A model generated the notes under the pieces. The model was not told the DNA's origin, ran no database searches, and saw only the letters and a list, made by a program, of their open reading frames with translations. Source: Amaurobius ferox (Eukaryota > Arthropoda > Arachnida > Araneae > Amaurobiidae). Taken from it: DNA of 64,000 nucleotides. Of this stretch, positions 1 through 9,639 are shown one piece after another. Every line of letters starts with the position of its first letter. The first letter of the stretch is position 1. Made by a program: the position numbers and the translations under genes. The stretch is taken from contig OX578155.1 of NCBI GenBank assembly GCA_951213105.1, positions 32,583,984-32,647,983 on the forward strand. Reading direction: 5' to 3'.

Positions 1-481
1 AATATTTTTTTACTAATTATTCCACTACCTCTTAAAATTTAGTCTAATCCGGCAGTAATAACACAGCACTAATTTCGAATGATCAACATATGTATACTTA
101 TATGAACACGTGTATACTTATGAACAAGTGTATACTTATAATGAACACGTATGTAGGATGGTGATAACTAAAATTATTTCAATTTTAATAAAAATAAATT
201 ACATACCCTGTAACGCAACCAGTTTTCTTTTATCAATCCATTTCTTTGAAATGATTTAAACACTTAACAAATAATCCTTTTTCACGTTACTCAAACCACG
301 TTAGTCTGTGTTCTAAGTTTTCGCCGAGCGAAATAGGATTATAACATTGAAAATCGTCTTGGACCCAAACCAGACCATCGCCAAGCGCTCAGGCCATCGC
401 CAAGAGCACGCCGACCCTTGTTTTGGTCTATCTCTAATGGCCGCCGCGAAAACGAAACTATCGAGAGTGGCTGGTCTGTGG
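1..481. other. AT-rich non-coding left edge
   Basis: No gene is recognised. Around 90-150 a roughly 20-bp unit containing GTGTATACTTAT is repeated about three times. A moderately GC-rich patch at 350-480 repeats the short motif GCCATCGCCAAG twice. The open frame there has no recognisable domain and I do not call it a gene. Confidence 0.5.
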
Positions 482-656
482 GGTTTGTGTTATATAATTA
501 AGTTATTATCTTTTAACGTATCAGATTCTAATCTCCAGTCCATAAAAATGAGAAGGTAGAAGAAAATCATTGCTACGAAATGAAGGAAAGTTAGAGAATA
601 AAGAGCGCTCGATAGACTAATTCCGGAAAGTTTTAGGATAGATACTTAAAATGTAA
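482..656 (+). repeat. Direct repeat, copy 1, upstream of the U1-like gene
   Basis: A segment of about 175 bp starting GTTTGTGTTATA and ending near ATGTAAT recurs almost unchanged at 1082-1253, an offset of 600 bp. The two copies bracket the U1-like gene, which suggests one full unit plus part of the next from a former tandem array. Confidence 0.9.
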
Positions 657-684
657 TTTAAATAAGGACCGAAAACAGATTAGA

Positions 685-802
685 GAGGAATATTAATGCT
701 ATGCAAATAAATACCACTATTTTGAGGAATATTAATACTGTGCAAATAAATACCACTTATTTGAGGAATATTAATGCTGTGCAAATAAATACCACTATTT
801 TA
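685..802 (+). repeat. Three tandem copies of a 39-bp unit
   Basis: GAGGAATATTAATG begins at 685, 724 and 763, and each unit ends with a CAAATAAATACCACT-type stretch. The array stops about 45 bp before the U1-like gene, in the region where an snRNA promoter would lie. Any regulatory role is speculation. Confidence 0.9.
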
Positions 803-845
803 ATATAAAGTTTCGTTTCATAAAAATAAATTCTGTTTGTACGTT

Positions 846-1006
846 ATACTTACTTGGCACTGGGAAAGGCCTTGATCAACAAGGAGGCTTCCCCGAGTTG
901 AGACCTCTTATTGCACACAGAGGGGTTGACGCTTGCTACATTCGCAAATTGCGTTTGATTGGGGTGCATAATTTTTGGTAGTGGGATTGCGTTCGCGCCG
1001 TCCCTC
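846..1006 (+). ncRNA. U1: U1 spliceosomal snRNA gene (variant or pseudogene)
   Basis: U1 snRNA base-pairs with 5' splice sites in the nucleus. The 161-bp segment follows the U1 layout at about the usual 164-nt length. It has a 5' end ATACTTACTTGGC; stem-loop I with GATCAACAAGG; stem-loop II with CCTCT/AGAGG arms around ATTGCACAC; a third stem with TTGC/GCAA; the Sm site AATTTTTGG at 970-978; and a terminal hairpin with GCG-TTCG-CGC. Several normally fixed bases differ. Position 9 of the splice-site-pairing end is T rather than C, the 70K-binding loop has two changes, and the U1A loop reads GCACAC where GCACUC is usual. Stems and Sm site are kept, so it may be an expressed variant, but an old pseudogene is equally possible. 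Identity is firm; function is not. Confidence 0.88.
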
Positions 1007-1081
1007 ATATATTAATAAAGGACAAATTCAACAAATAATGTAAATGTGTCAATCATAACTCCCTCAAATTTAGGCATAGGA

Positions 1082-1253
1082 GTTTGTGTTATACAATTAA
1101 GTTATCTTTTAACGTATCAGATTATAATCTCCAGTCCATAAAAATGAGAAGGTAGAAGAAAATCATTGCTACGAAATGAAGGAAAGTTAGAGAATAAAGA
1201 GCGCTCGATAGATTAATTCCGGAAAGTCTTAGGATAGATAGTTAAAATGTAAT
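1082..1253 (+). repeat. Direct repeat, copy 2, downstream of the U1-like gene
   Basis: Second copy of the 482-656 segment, with a few substitutions and a short deletion. After 1253 the sequence departs from the first copy, and no second U1 follows. Confidence 0.9.
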
Positions 1254-2049
1254 ACAATTATCTAATTGTCCCCATACAGTTGTAGAAATTAAATACCCAA
1301 TTACACCACCGAAATTATTTTAGTGTCACTCCCCCCCCCCCTTCTATTGAGCTGTTCTGAAAAAATATTTGATAAAAAGAACATAGTTTGCAATACAGCA
1401 TTGACATATATATATTGTATTGATCTTACTTCTTATTATATTTATCCATTCCTAAAGCTTCGTAGATTTCAGTAGTAAATCAAAGCATCGCTTTCGAAAT
1501 AAACATTTCGTGTTATTTTCATATGTTTACGTAAATTATTTTCCTTACATACATACTATAATATAAAAGGAAACTATTGTGACGGGATTGAAATCTGAAT
1601 TTTCGACGGAAGAATTTTGAAGTTATCGTTCAAATTAAAAAAAAATCTGTCTATATTTAGATTTTTCGTTAACAAAACTTGATGTAAAGTTTCGTGAAAA
1701 TCCATAAATATTTATGGCAGCTATCGTGTATATAAAGAATCGACCACAGACAGACGGACGAGCATCACTGTAAAAATAGTCAAAACGTATTTAGGAGGTT
1801 CTAAAACATATACTAGCATCAAAATCTCGATGGGATTCGAGCACAATAAAAATCGGTGGAATTGCAGCCGGATGGAGATATGGCGTAGCTTTCAAACAAA
1901 TTTCAAGTATAAAAAGGAACGGATCGGATAAATATTCAATATTTGTTCACAAAATTTGAAAGAACAGGATCCGTTGAAGCTGATTTGACTAAATATGCGT
2001 ATGAGTGCCATCTGTTGGGATATTTTTCAACTATTTTTTAAAACCATAG
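1254..2049. other. AT-rich spacer with decayed repeat remnants
   Basis: A 12-C tract lies near 1328. At about 1555-1640 the motifs GGAAACTATTGTGACGGG and TTTTCGACGGAAG match the terminal region of the HINE-like family described at 7551, so this is probably an old fragment. The stretch to about 1880 contains CAGACAGACGGACGAG and looks like another dispersed repeat. No coding potential was seen. Confidence 0.5.
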
Positions 2050-4713
2050 AAGGGGAAGTGGAGCACATTGAGCCATGAGGCACATTGATCCTTTTTATTT
2101 TGAAACAACACTGCAGCCTTTATACAAAGTTTGTGGCAACACTGCAGCAACAATAACAATACTACATATCGCCATTGTGATTGTGTTCGTGTGTGCAGAG
2201 AAGTTTAGAAGAAAATTCAGATTTGTCAAATAAGGCAAGCTTTAATAAATTTTATGATATGTATTGGCAGTCATAGATAACTAAAATATCTTTTCATTTA
2301 TGTGATCACAATTGATAAATTCTAATATAGCCTAAAATATTTGTCATGGCTGCTAGCCTATTTCGCTTCAAACAGAGATGATGTGGGGCACCTTGAGCCT
2401 ATTGCAAATGACGTTCATTCAGCCTGGATCAATGTATCCCATGGAAAATATTTTCTATTGTTTATTAATTTCTGGGTTGTATTCTTTCAGTCTGCAGCTC
2501 TTTTAAGGTGTAAATTAGTAAATGAATGTCTGATGTTTAGGTAATATAACATTGTTTTCGACTTTATGCATCAGATTTTTAGTAGAACACTAGAATACGA
2601 AGCCTATATATATTGTTAGGCCTATTATAATGAACTTTGCAGGCCTACTAAATATAAAACCATCAATGAGGCCTACTGAAAATGTAAACCTGGAACATAA
2701 CTGTAAGACCTATGTCTTGTTAAAATTGAGATTTATTTTTAAAATTTCCAATCGAATTAATGCAGCCTATATTATATTTAAATTAAATTATTATTTTAGG
2801 AGCAGTAACTGAAGAATGGTTTGCAACATGAAAAAGAAAACCAACAAGCGAGAATCTGACCCCACTGTCATTCAAGCGGCTGTAAAAGAAGTGATTGTTC
2901 ATGGTAATTCTATCAGTGCAGTTGCAGGAGAGTACAATATTGATCACATGACACTAACACGTTCCATCAGCCGAGCAAGAAAAGGTGATGACACTGGAGT
3001 ATGCCACTAGAAAAATAAATCCACGTATGCCACTAGAAAAATATTTGTGGACCATGAGGAGACACTTCTGGTGAATTACTTGCAACTAGCTTCACGCCTT
3101 CATTATAGACTTTCACCAAACGCGGCAAAACAGTTGGCTATCAATTTGGGAGTACGAATAAAATTCAAATACTACCATCTAGGAAGAAAAATGAAAAATC
3201 GGACTTAGATTGGGCTGAAGGATTCATGAAACAACATTCTGCTATTTTATCATTTCGCACTCCACGGGCAACGAGTCTGTTAAGAGCAACAAATTTCAAC
3301 CATGTTAACGTGAAGGAGTTCTTTGATAAACTTTACTTTTGTGGAAAGCAGTAATTTCTCAACAGGTGACACATATAATGTGTCAGAACAGTCCGAAAAC
3401 CCACAAAAGTAATTGCTATAAAAGATGCCAAACAAGTTGACCGCATGTCATCAGCAGAATGTGGAACTCTTGTGACAATGTGTGCTTATGTAAATGCTTT
3501 AGGAAACAGCATTCCTCTACCTCTAATCTTTCCGAGAGTGCATTTCTAGGATCACGTGATAAAGGGTGGACCAGAAGACTGCATAGATGCTGCACATCCC
3601 AGTGGATGGATGACTACAGATAACTTTGTTCGATGGATGAACCATTTCATCAAGTACTCCAGAAGTTTGAAACACCACCCAGTGCTTCTGATTCTTGATA
3701 ACCATGACAGGCACATATCCATTGAAGCTTTGGATCTCGCCAAAGCAGAGTGACAATGCTCACAATCCCTCAACATTGCAGCCACAAGTTGCAATCTCTG
3801 GACAGAAGTGTTTGCGGACCATTTAAGAGATATTACAACAGTGCTTGTGATGCATGGTTGACCAATAATCCTGCGAAACCGATGGCAATCTACGACATAT
3901 CAGAGATTGTTGCCAAGGCTTACCCCCATGCATTCACCTCTAGCGACATCCAAGCAGGATTTGCAGTCTCTGGTATTAGTTTTTTTAACCGGGATATATT
4001 TGGGGATCGCGAATATTTGTCGTCCTTTGTGACATACATGCCATTCCATGAACCTGAAACGGCAAATGCATTTAATACAGTTAGCTGCAGACAGAATAGG
4101 CACGTCTCTTCAACTATGGAAGGATTAAGTGGTATGGGTGGATTAAGTGGTGCAATTTCCCCAAATCTCTCTGTAGCATCTTCACAAGGTATACCCCAAA
4201 GTCCATCGCTTCTTCAACAAGCTGATTCAAATATCCCAAACTCATTAGGCCTAAGCAAATCTGATCCTTCATGCAGTGGGCAGTCACCGAGGACTGTTCA
4301 CTTCTTCCCTCAAGATATTGCACCATTCTCTAAGGCGGCTCCACTTAAAACTGTAGGAAGAAGGAAGCTTCACTTCCGTATTCTTACAGACACGCCAGAA
4401 AAAATGGCTATTGAGACAGAAAATGAGAGGCTAGGGAAGAAAATAAATTTTTCGTCCTTTTATTAATTTCTGCCATGAATTTGGTTTCAAACCCGCTCAC
4501 TCTAATATTACCACTTTATTTAATCGTATTCGATCCGATAAACTTGGAAATTTTGATGACTTTAAAAGCTTTGCTGGGGTGTATGTCGTTCCCCTATTAT
4601 CCCCTGCTTTTATCTATTAAATATTATAGGCAGAAAATTTATTTTATATGAATTATTTTGAGGTGTGCAAAGCTTAAAGTAAGAAATAGCTCAATGTGAC
4701 CCACTTTCCCCTA
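2050..4713 (+). mobile_element. pogo/Tigger-like DNA transposon with terminal inverted repeats
   Basis: The left end AGGGGAAGTGGAGCACATTGAG (about 2051) is mirrored by the reverse complement of TCAATGTGACCCACTTTCCCCT (4691-4712), giving imperfect inverted repeats of about 22 bp. A TA follows the right end, as expected for the Tc1/mariner/pogo group. The left subterminal region repeats the GCACATTGAGCC motif, with related copies near 2078 and 2387. Between the ends lies a broken transposase (separate entry). At about 2.66 kb it is a nearly full-length but inactive copy. Confidence 0.8.
2816..4466 (+). pseudogene. pogo/Tigger-type (DDE_1, CENP-B/jerky-like) transposase, broken
   Basis: Family members bind their transposon ends through an N-terminal helix-turn-helix and cut with a DDE/D nuclease fold. 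The first frame (2816-3010) gives a Psq-type helix-turn-helix with VIQAAVKEVIVHGNSISAV. Later frames give a second DNA-binding region (about 3040-3150) and a stretch with ILSFRTPRATSLLRATNF before 3345. The catalytic region follows, with SSAECGTLVT, IFPRVHF, HPSGWMTTDNF, the second-aspartate motif LILDNH (about 3690), LTIPQHCSHKLQSLD and the C-terminal ILTDTPEK. Reading needs several frame changes. An in-frame TAG follows VHF at 3548, a small deletion shifts frame near 3750, and the expected first-aspartate motif (YNVDE) reads YNVSE. It is therefore inactive. The 3750-4466 frame of 238 codons is only the C-terminal part. Confidence 0.85.
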
Positions 4714-4894
4714 TGTATATTTCATTGGCTGTCCAACAAACATACACTTTGTTTCACTCTTTTATCTATAACCGTTTCCGAGATATTCATTTTTAAAGTT
4801 GGAGTGTCCATTTTGGAACACCTTGTATATGCTTTATTGATTTTGCAGTTCTTTCCTGAGAAAGATTACACGCTGGTCGCCAAGAACTAAAATT

Positions 4895-5030
4895 GCTAAA
4901 TTCAGCCATTTGATGGCTAGATCTAGCCATTTTATGGCTAAATCCCGCCATTTTGTGGTTAGATTTGACCATTTTGTGGAAGGTTTAGCACACAAATAAG
5001 GCTAAATCTAGCCATAAAATGACTGATTGT
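4895..5030. repeat. 22-bp palindromic tandem repeat (AGCCATTTTATGGCT type)
   Basis: Four consecutive units of about 22 bp, each roughly AGCCATTTTATGGCTAAATC, begin near 4903, 4925, 4947 and 4968. The unit core is palindromic. A further unit in the opposite sense (GGCTAAATCTAGCCATAAAATG) lies at about 4999-5020. Confidence 0.75.
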
Positions 5031-5923
5031 GTTTGTAATTGCTTATACAGTTACATATCCTTAAAGTGCATGCTACTAGGGGAAGACTAGGTAGAGTACT
5101 AGGAAAACCGAATCATTGACACCGTACATGAATGAGGTTAGAACAATAATGACTTTTTTCTTATCTCCATTTATCAGTTTTTGTATATCTGCCTTAAAGA
5201 GGCGCGCGTTAAGGTCGTGGTTTGGCAAGACATCTGAAACGTTTTCTAATTATAGCCAAGACTTCGGCCAATGAGTCGATGTAGGAAAATTATTATATTC
5301 TATGCAAAATGATATGTATGTTTAGATGACTCTAAAGAAAGAAAAATTTGATTCTGCTAATTTTATATTTTAAATATGGTTTTCAAGATCTTTGAGCTCT
5401 GAAATTTTTCAAAACAAATAAACTATGCTGTTATGGCTGATTATGATTACTACCATCCATAGCGTTTTTTGCTACGAGGTTAGATTGAAACTGAGTATAA
5501 TACCTGCAATGAAAATACTTTGTCAACAACTACATGAAAACTCGATTAAATGCATTAACCGTGTTCAACTGCTTTAAACAGCCTCCTTTGTCACCATCTA
5601 GAGCCAAAGCAGTCGCACCAGTACAAGCAAGAATACTTTACTTTTTTAACTTGTGTGGTTATTCTGTCTCTATATGCTGAAAAAGAGGTTATTTTATACT
5701 TTTGAAGTCAGCCGATAGTTTTAATCAACATTTCATGTGGTTACTAACGAAGTATCATTTTTGCAGAAAAAATTCGACATCATTGAAAACGAATTTTTAT
5801 GTAGAGTTTAGCATGTGATGCACTTACGTAATAATTGGCAATATTCTGTATTCCTAAAAAGGTCAAACCTACTCTTTAAGTGGAAATTTTAATTATTTAA
5901 AAATTTTCTTTATTGTTTTATAG
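5031..5923. other. Intron-like or intergenic AT-rich sequence
   Basis: No recognised gene, RNA or repeat structure. It ends in a plausible splice acceptor (a T-rich tract followed by TAG at 5921-5923) just before the first CUB exon relic. Confidence 0.4.
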
Positions 5924-6035
5924 TTTGTGGTGGATACCTGTCCGGGACCAATTGGATTTTGAGCTACCCAGAGGACGGTTCGCACTATGCTCACATGAAA
6001 ACTGTGGTTGGGTAATCACAGTGGAAGCAAGGAAG
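5924..6035 (+). pseudogene. CUB-domain exon relic a (first half of a CUB domain)
   Basis: CUB domains are extracellular beta-sandwich modules found in cubilin, complement proteases, tolloids and CSMD proteins. After a TTTTATAG acceptor the exon reads CGGYLSGTNWILSYPEDG, the classic CUB start, then NCGWVITVEARK, which supplies the next conserved Cys and Trp. It ends at a good donor, AAG|GTAAGC. The two halves are in different frames: one base is missing around 5988-5994, between the histidine and the NCGW block, so the exon cannot be read through. Pairing with relic b at 8467 would complete one domain. A sequencing indel could mimic the shift, but relics b and c carry independent nonsense lesions. 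Confidence 0.7.
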
Positions 6036-7069
6036 GTAAGCTGTATAAAACTTCTTCCAGACTGTTAAAGAAATGCCAATAAATTAAAAGTAGGAGCAAA
6101 TTTAAATGATCGGAGGTTTTAGCGTTTATATTACACTTTTAATTTATTGCTTTTTCTTAATTCATAACTTTAATTTACATAAAACAAATAAATGAAGAAT
6201 TTTAATATAATTTTCAAAGTAAATATAAAATCATAGAAATGTAGGACACACAATGAAAAGAACCCAGGACCTACAATCAAATGAATAATCGGATTAAAGA
6301 CAAAGTCTGTCATACAGACCCTTTTTCCAGTTCCTCTGTATCCTAGATGTTATTGTGTGCAACTCGTACTAGATAATTTCCAGTGTGGGTCCCCAACGTT
6401 TTATTGCCTAGAGCTCCAAGATATTTTTTCAGGTTTTCATTTTAGCATGGAAAGACAGATTATAGAAATAGATTCTTTATTATTTTATATTCACCTTTTA
6501 AACTTTATGGAAATAAACTTAGCAACCTTTTTTCAGGTCTCCCAGTACACATCAAATTTGCTTTCAAATCTGTTTTTTGTTATTTAAAAATTTATCATTT
6601 CTCCAAAAGATTATTTTACAGAATTGGATACAAGTTTGCAATACTTGCAAATGGAATAAAAATAGTTAATGCTCCAGAAGTACTACGCTGTATTCGAGGT
6701 CTTAAGCAGCTACTTATTCCGCTTATCAGAAATTCCGGTGTTAATAAGAAGAGTTTGCTAGTACCAAAAATTTGGGTGATTTTGTCTTAACGTTAGCAAA
6801 TCTGTCCTTTAGCGTCCCAAAATCGAGATACAAAGGTATGAAAAATAAAATCTTCTGTATTTTTTATTACTCTAAAAATGCGACTCAAATCATATCAAAT
6901 TTATTAATACAATAAACAAGTCAATACAGACAGGCTCAATAATACACAGAAAAACACTGAAGATAAGTAATTTGTTATAATGAGGCTTAGGGTCCAATTA
7001 GGTCGCTAAGCTAAACTGATAAGAACTACTTAGAATAATGAAATAAATGTTATAAAAATACTTTTCAAG
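6036..7069. other. AT-rich, intron-like sequence
   Basis: It lies between two halves of a presumed CUB domain. No domain, RNA or terminal-repeat structure was recognised. Open frames here, such as 6357-6587, have no conserved motif. Confidence 0.4.
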
Positions 7070-7374
7070 TTACACTGTTTAAGTAGAATGTATCAAAAAG
7101 TAATTTTTAGCTATCACAACATTCTTGGTCATATGTGACTGAATATAAAACATTGGGGCGCACATAAAATAATTGTATAGAGATTAACATCATTTTAAGC
7201 AACGATGGAAGTCATCACATTAAATATATCGTTCTTTAAAATTATATTAATGTCCAAATACAATATTTTTATGGGCACCACATGGTTTTATTTTTAATCG
7301 CATAGGACCAAAAATGTTGTGATAGCTAAAAATTATTTTTTACTTTTTAGTGCATTTTACTAAAATCAGTGTAA
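7070..7374. mobile_element. Fold-back MITE, copy 1 (TTACACTG...TTTAGCTATCACAAC family)
   Basis: The left arm contains AATTTTTAGCTATCACAACATT and the right arm contains its reverse complement around 7313-7340. The arms are well over 100 bp and the element is about 305 bp. Outer ends pair as TTACACTG / CAGTGTAA. It has no coding content. A second, longer member of the same family lies at 57650-58062. Confidence 0.8.
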
Positions 7375-7550
7375 TTTATTTTTATAATGTTTTATTATAT
7401 CATGTAAATGGAAAGCTAACTGAAAATAGAACTTTCATTGGCCAATTTCTATCATATAACGCGAAAATGGTCCCTCAAGTACTTTATTCTAAATCTCTTT
7501 ACGTTCTCAAATAATTAAAAGTGTACCATTTTATTTTTTCATAATGCAAT

Positions 7551-8466
7551 TTTTACTTTCCTTATATACATAATGTATAAGGAATGTATTGTGACGGGGT
7601 CGAAAATTCGAATTCGAGTTTTCGACGGGAGGGCACGTTTCAAGCATCCCTAATCACGAATCAAGCATTTTTAAAGTGATGTCTGTGTGTGTGTGTGTGT
7701 CAGTGAGTCTGTGGAGACGATAACTGACGAACGAATGGACCGATTCGAACGAAATTTGGTACAAAATTCACAATCCGTAAGCACTGGAAGCCTATTGTTT
7801 TATACGCAATCGAAAGTTCAGAACCCCCCTAAAATTTCGAGTGAAATTTTGAAAAAATCGTCAGAAAATCAAAACTGCTAATAAAGTTACGCAAATAGAC
7901 ATTTCTTATGTAATTTTTCATTAGAAAACGATTGACATAAATTTTAGAACGCTAACATGAACCGTTCTCGAAATATTGAATATTTTTCAAAAAATTTATC
8001 AAAAAGTTATATAAAATAAAAAAAATATATTTCCTATTGAGAAACATGTTCACTTTTCATATGTAATACCATGCGATAAATTTGGTGATATTATTCTCGT
8101 GGATCTAGCTCGTTCCATTCATGAAAAAAGATACTTTGAGTAATACTTTTGTATTTGAACGCCAATAGTCATTTATCTGCTGTAAGAATAACTTATTTCT
8201 CCGTCCATAACGCTTGGCGAGATTTTGGCGACGAATTTGGCGGAATGTCGCCAATTTGGCGACATTTTTAATTGCTGCCAAATTAGCAAAAATCTTGCCA
8301 AATTGATAAAAATGACGCTAAATCAATGAAAATGACGACTAATTGAAGAAAATTCAATATCTTGGAAAGAATATGAGTATCTACTATACGAAAAACATTT
8401 TTTTAACTGTAAAAGTAGTAAATTCATTGCATTATATAAGGAAAGTCATGTGTTGCCCACATCAGA
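7551..8466 (-). mobile_element. HINE/Helentron-like non-autonomous element, copy B
   Basis: Read on the minus strand it begins TCTGATGTGGGCAACACATG, continues with ACTTTCCTTATATAATGCA, and ends in GTCACAATAC, then a hairpin, then GGAAAGTAA near 7555. It contains a short (GT)n tract (7683-7700) and the internal GGCGACATTCCGCCAAATTCG block. One inverted-repeat arm lies about 20 bp inside the 5' end while the other is at the very 3' end. That asymmetry, the microsatellite and the 3' hairpin resemble HINE/DINE-1 elements mobilised by Helentrons; the class is inferred. It ends directly against a CUB exon relic. Confidence 0.7.
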
Positions 8467-8707
8467 TTTCTTGTAAACGTTACCGATGACAATTTTCATT
8501 TGGAGGCAGGCTATAACTGTGAATTTGATTTCCTTCAGCTACATGACGGAACAAACGCTGACTCCAGGATCATCGGGAGGTCTTGCACCAACCAACTGCA
8601 CGGAGAGATCTTTTCAAGTACTCACAACTAGATGTGCCTTTGGTTAATCTCCGATCAGTCAATATCGGCAACAGGGTTTATAATCAGATGGGAAGAAATC
8701 GATCCTG
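8467..8707 (+). pseudogene. CUB-domain exon relic b (second half of a CUB domain)
   Basis: The frame from 8467 reads FLVNVTDDNFHLEAGYNC, then EFDFLQLHDG, IIGRSCTNQL, and finally SDQSISATGFIIRWEEIDP, matching the C-terminal half of a CUB domain. The exon ends at a strong donor, CCTG|GTAAGT, at 8708. An in-frame TAG at 8629-8631 interrupts it just before the last strands, so it cannot encode a full domain. The HINE-like element abuts the exon start, and no pyrimidine tract and acceptor are left on the host side. The insertion therefore probably removed or replaced the splice site. The EEIDP ending fits the linker after CUB domains in multi-domain receptors, but no parent gene can be named. Confidence 0.75.
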
Positions 8708-9639
8708 GTAAGTTTATATCCTAAACTAATGCCGACTCATACAAGCCACAGGACTAAACTTTCTGTTGAATTTCTGCAAGCCACATTTTCCTACTAAATA
8801 TTTTCCCTGGATTTATGAAAATATTGTAACTGATGATGCATTTTTATCAGTGTTACACATTGCATTTTATTACGTAAAACTGCTTTGTTAGGTGCACATA
8901 CCAACATTTGTTCATTGATATTAATTCACAGTAGAATCCTGCTAATTCGGATTATATTGCGCCTCAGGTATTCCAAATAACTGAATGTCAGTATAATTCG
9001 CAAAATAGAATAATTAATTATAAACAGCATAACTTATGATTAGAGGTGCATTTTTCGTATGAAGTACCATTTATTTCTCGGGAAATTGAATAGCATATTT
9101 CTGTTTAAGTAAATTTAATCTGTCAGGATTTTATCTTTTCGCTAATTATAACAAAAATAAAATTGCTAAGAGTGGCGACAAGAGTGGTGTTTCAAATACA
9201 AATTACTAATAAATGACAAATCTCACAAATTCAATAGTCATTTTATGTTAAAATCATCCTACAGACGTAAAAATAATAGCCAAAGCGCTTTCGGACATTT
9301 TACATGTCCATCCTCAGTGGCAGTACAATACACTTCAACACTGTCAAGAAAAATTTGCATATCATGAAATTGTCAGTTATACAAAAAGGTGGGTTATGAG
9401 TCAGATTATAATTTATACAAAGCTCAAGAGCAAATACTCCAAAAAGGTTTAAAAATATATGATTTAAAAAAAAACACAATAATTATAAATCAATGTAGCT
9501 ATGCAACAGCTTAACATGCAGGGAATCGAGAACGAGTCGCCAAGTATAACTTAGGACCTGAACGGGATCAAAATTAGAAATAGAAGAACCGTATAAATAA
9601 ATAAAAAGGGCTTCATAAAGCAAGATCGAACGGGGGCTA
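8708..9639. other. AT-rich spacer with a pogo/Tigger-like terminus
   Basis: At about 8931 the sequence CAGTAGAATCCTGCTAATTCGGA resembles the end of a Tigger/pogo transposon. I could not find the opposite end, so only a fragment is suggested. The rest has no recognised content. Confidence 0.35.

Noticed and set aside
347..559. 70-codon frame before the U1-like gene
   Set aside because: No domain; the second half lies in the duplicated flank, where the other copy is not open in the same way.
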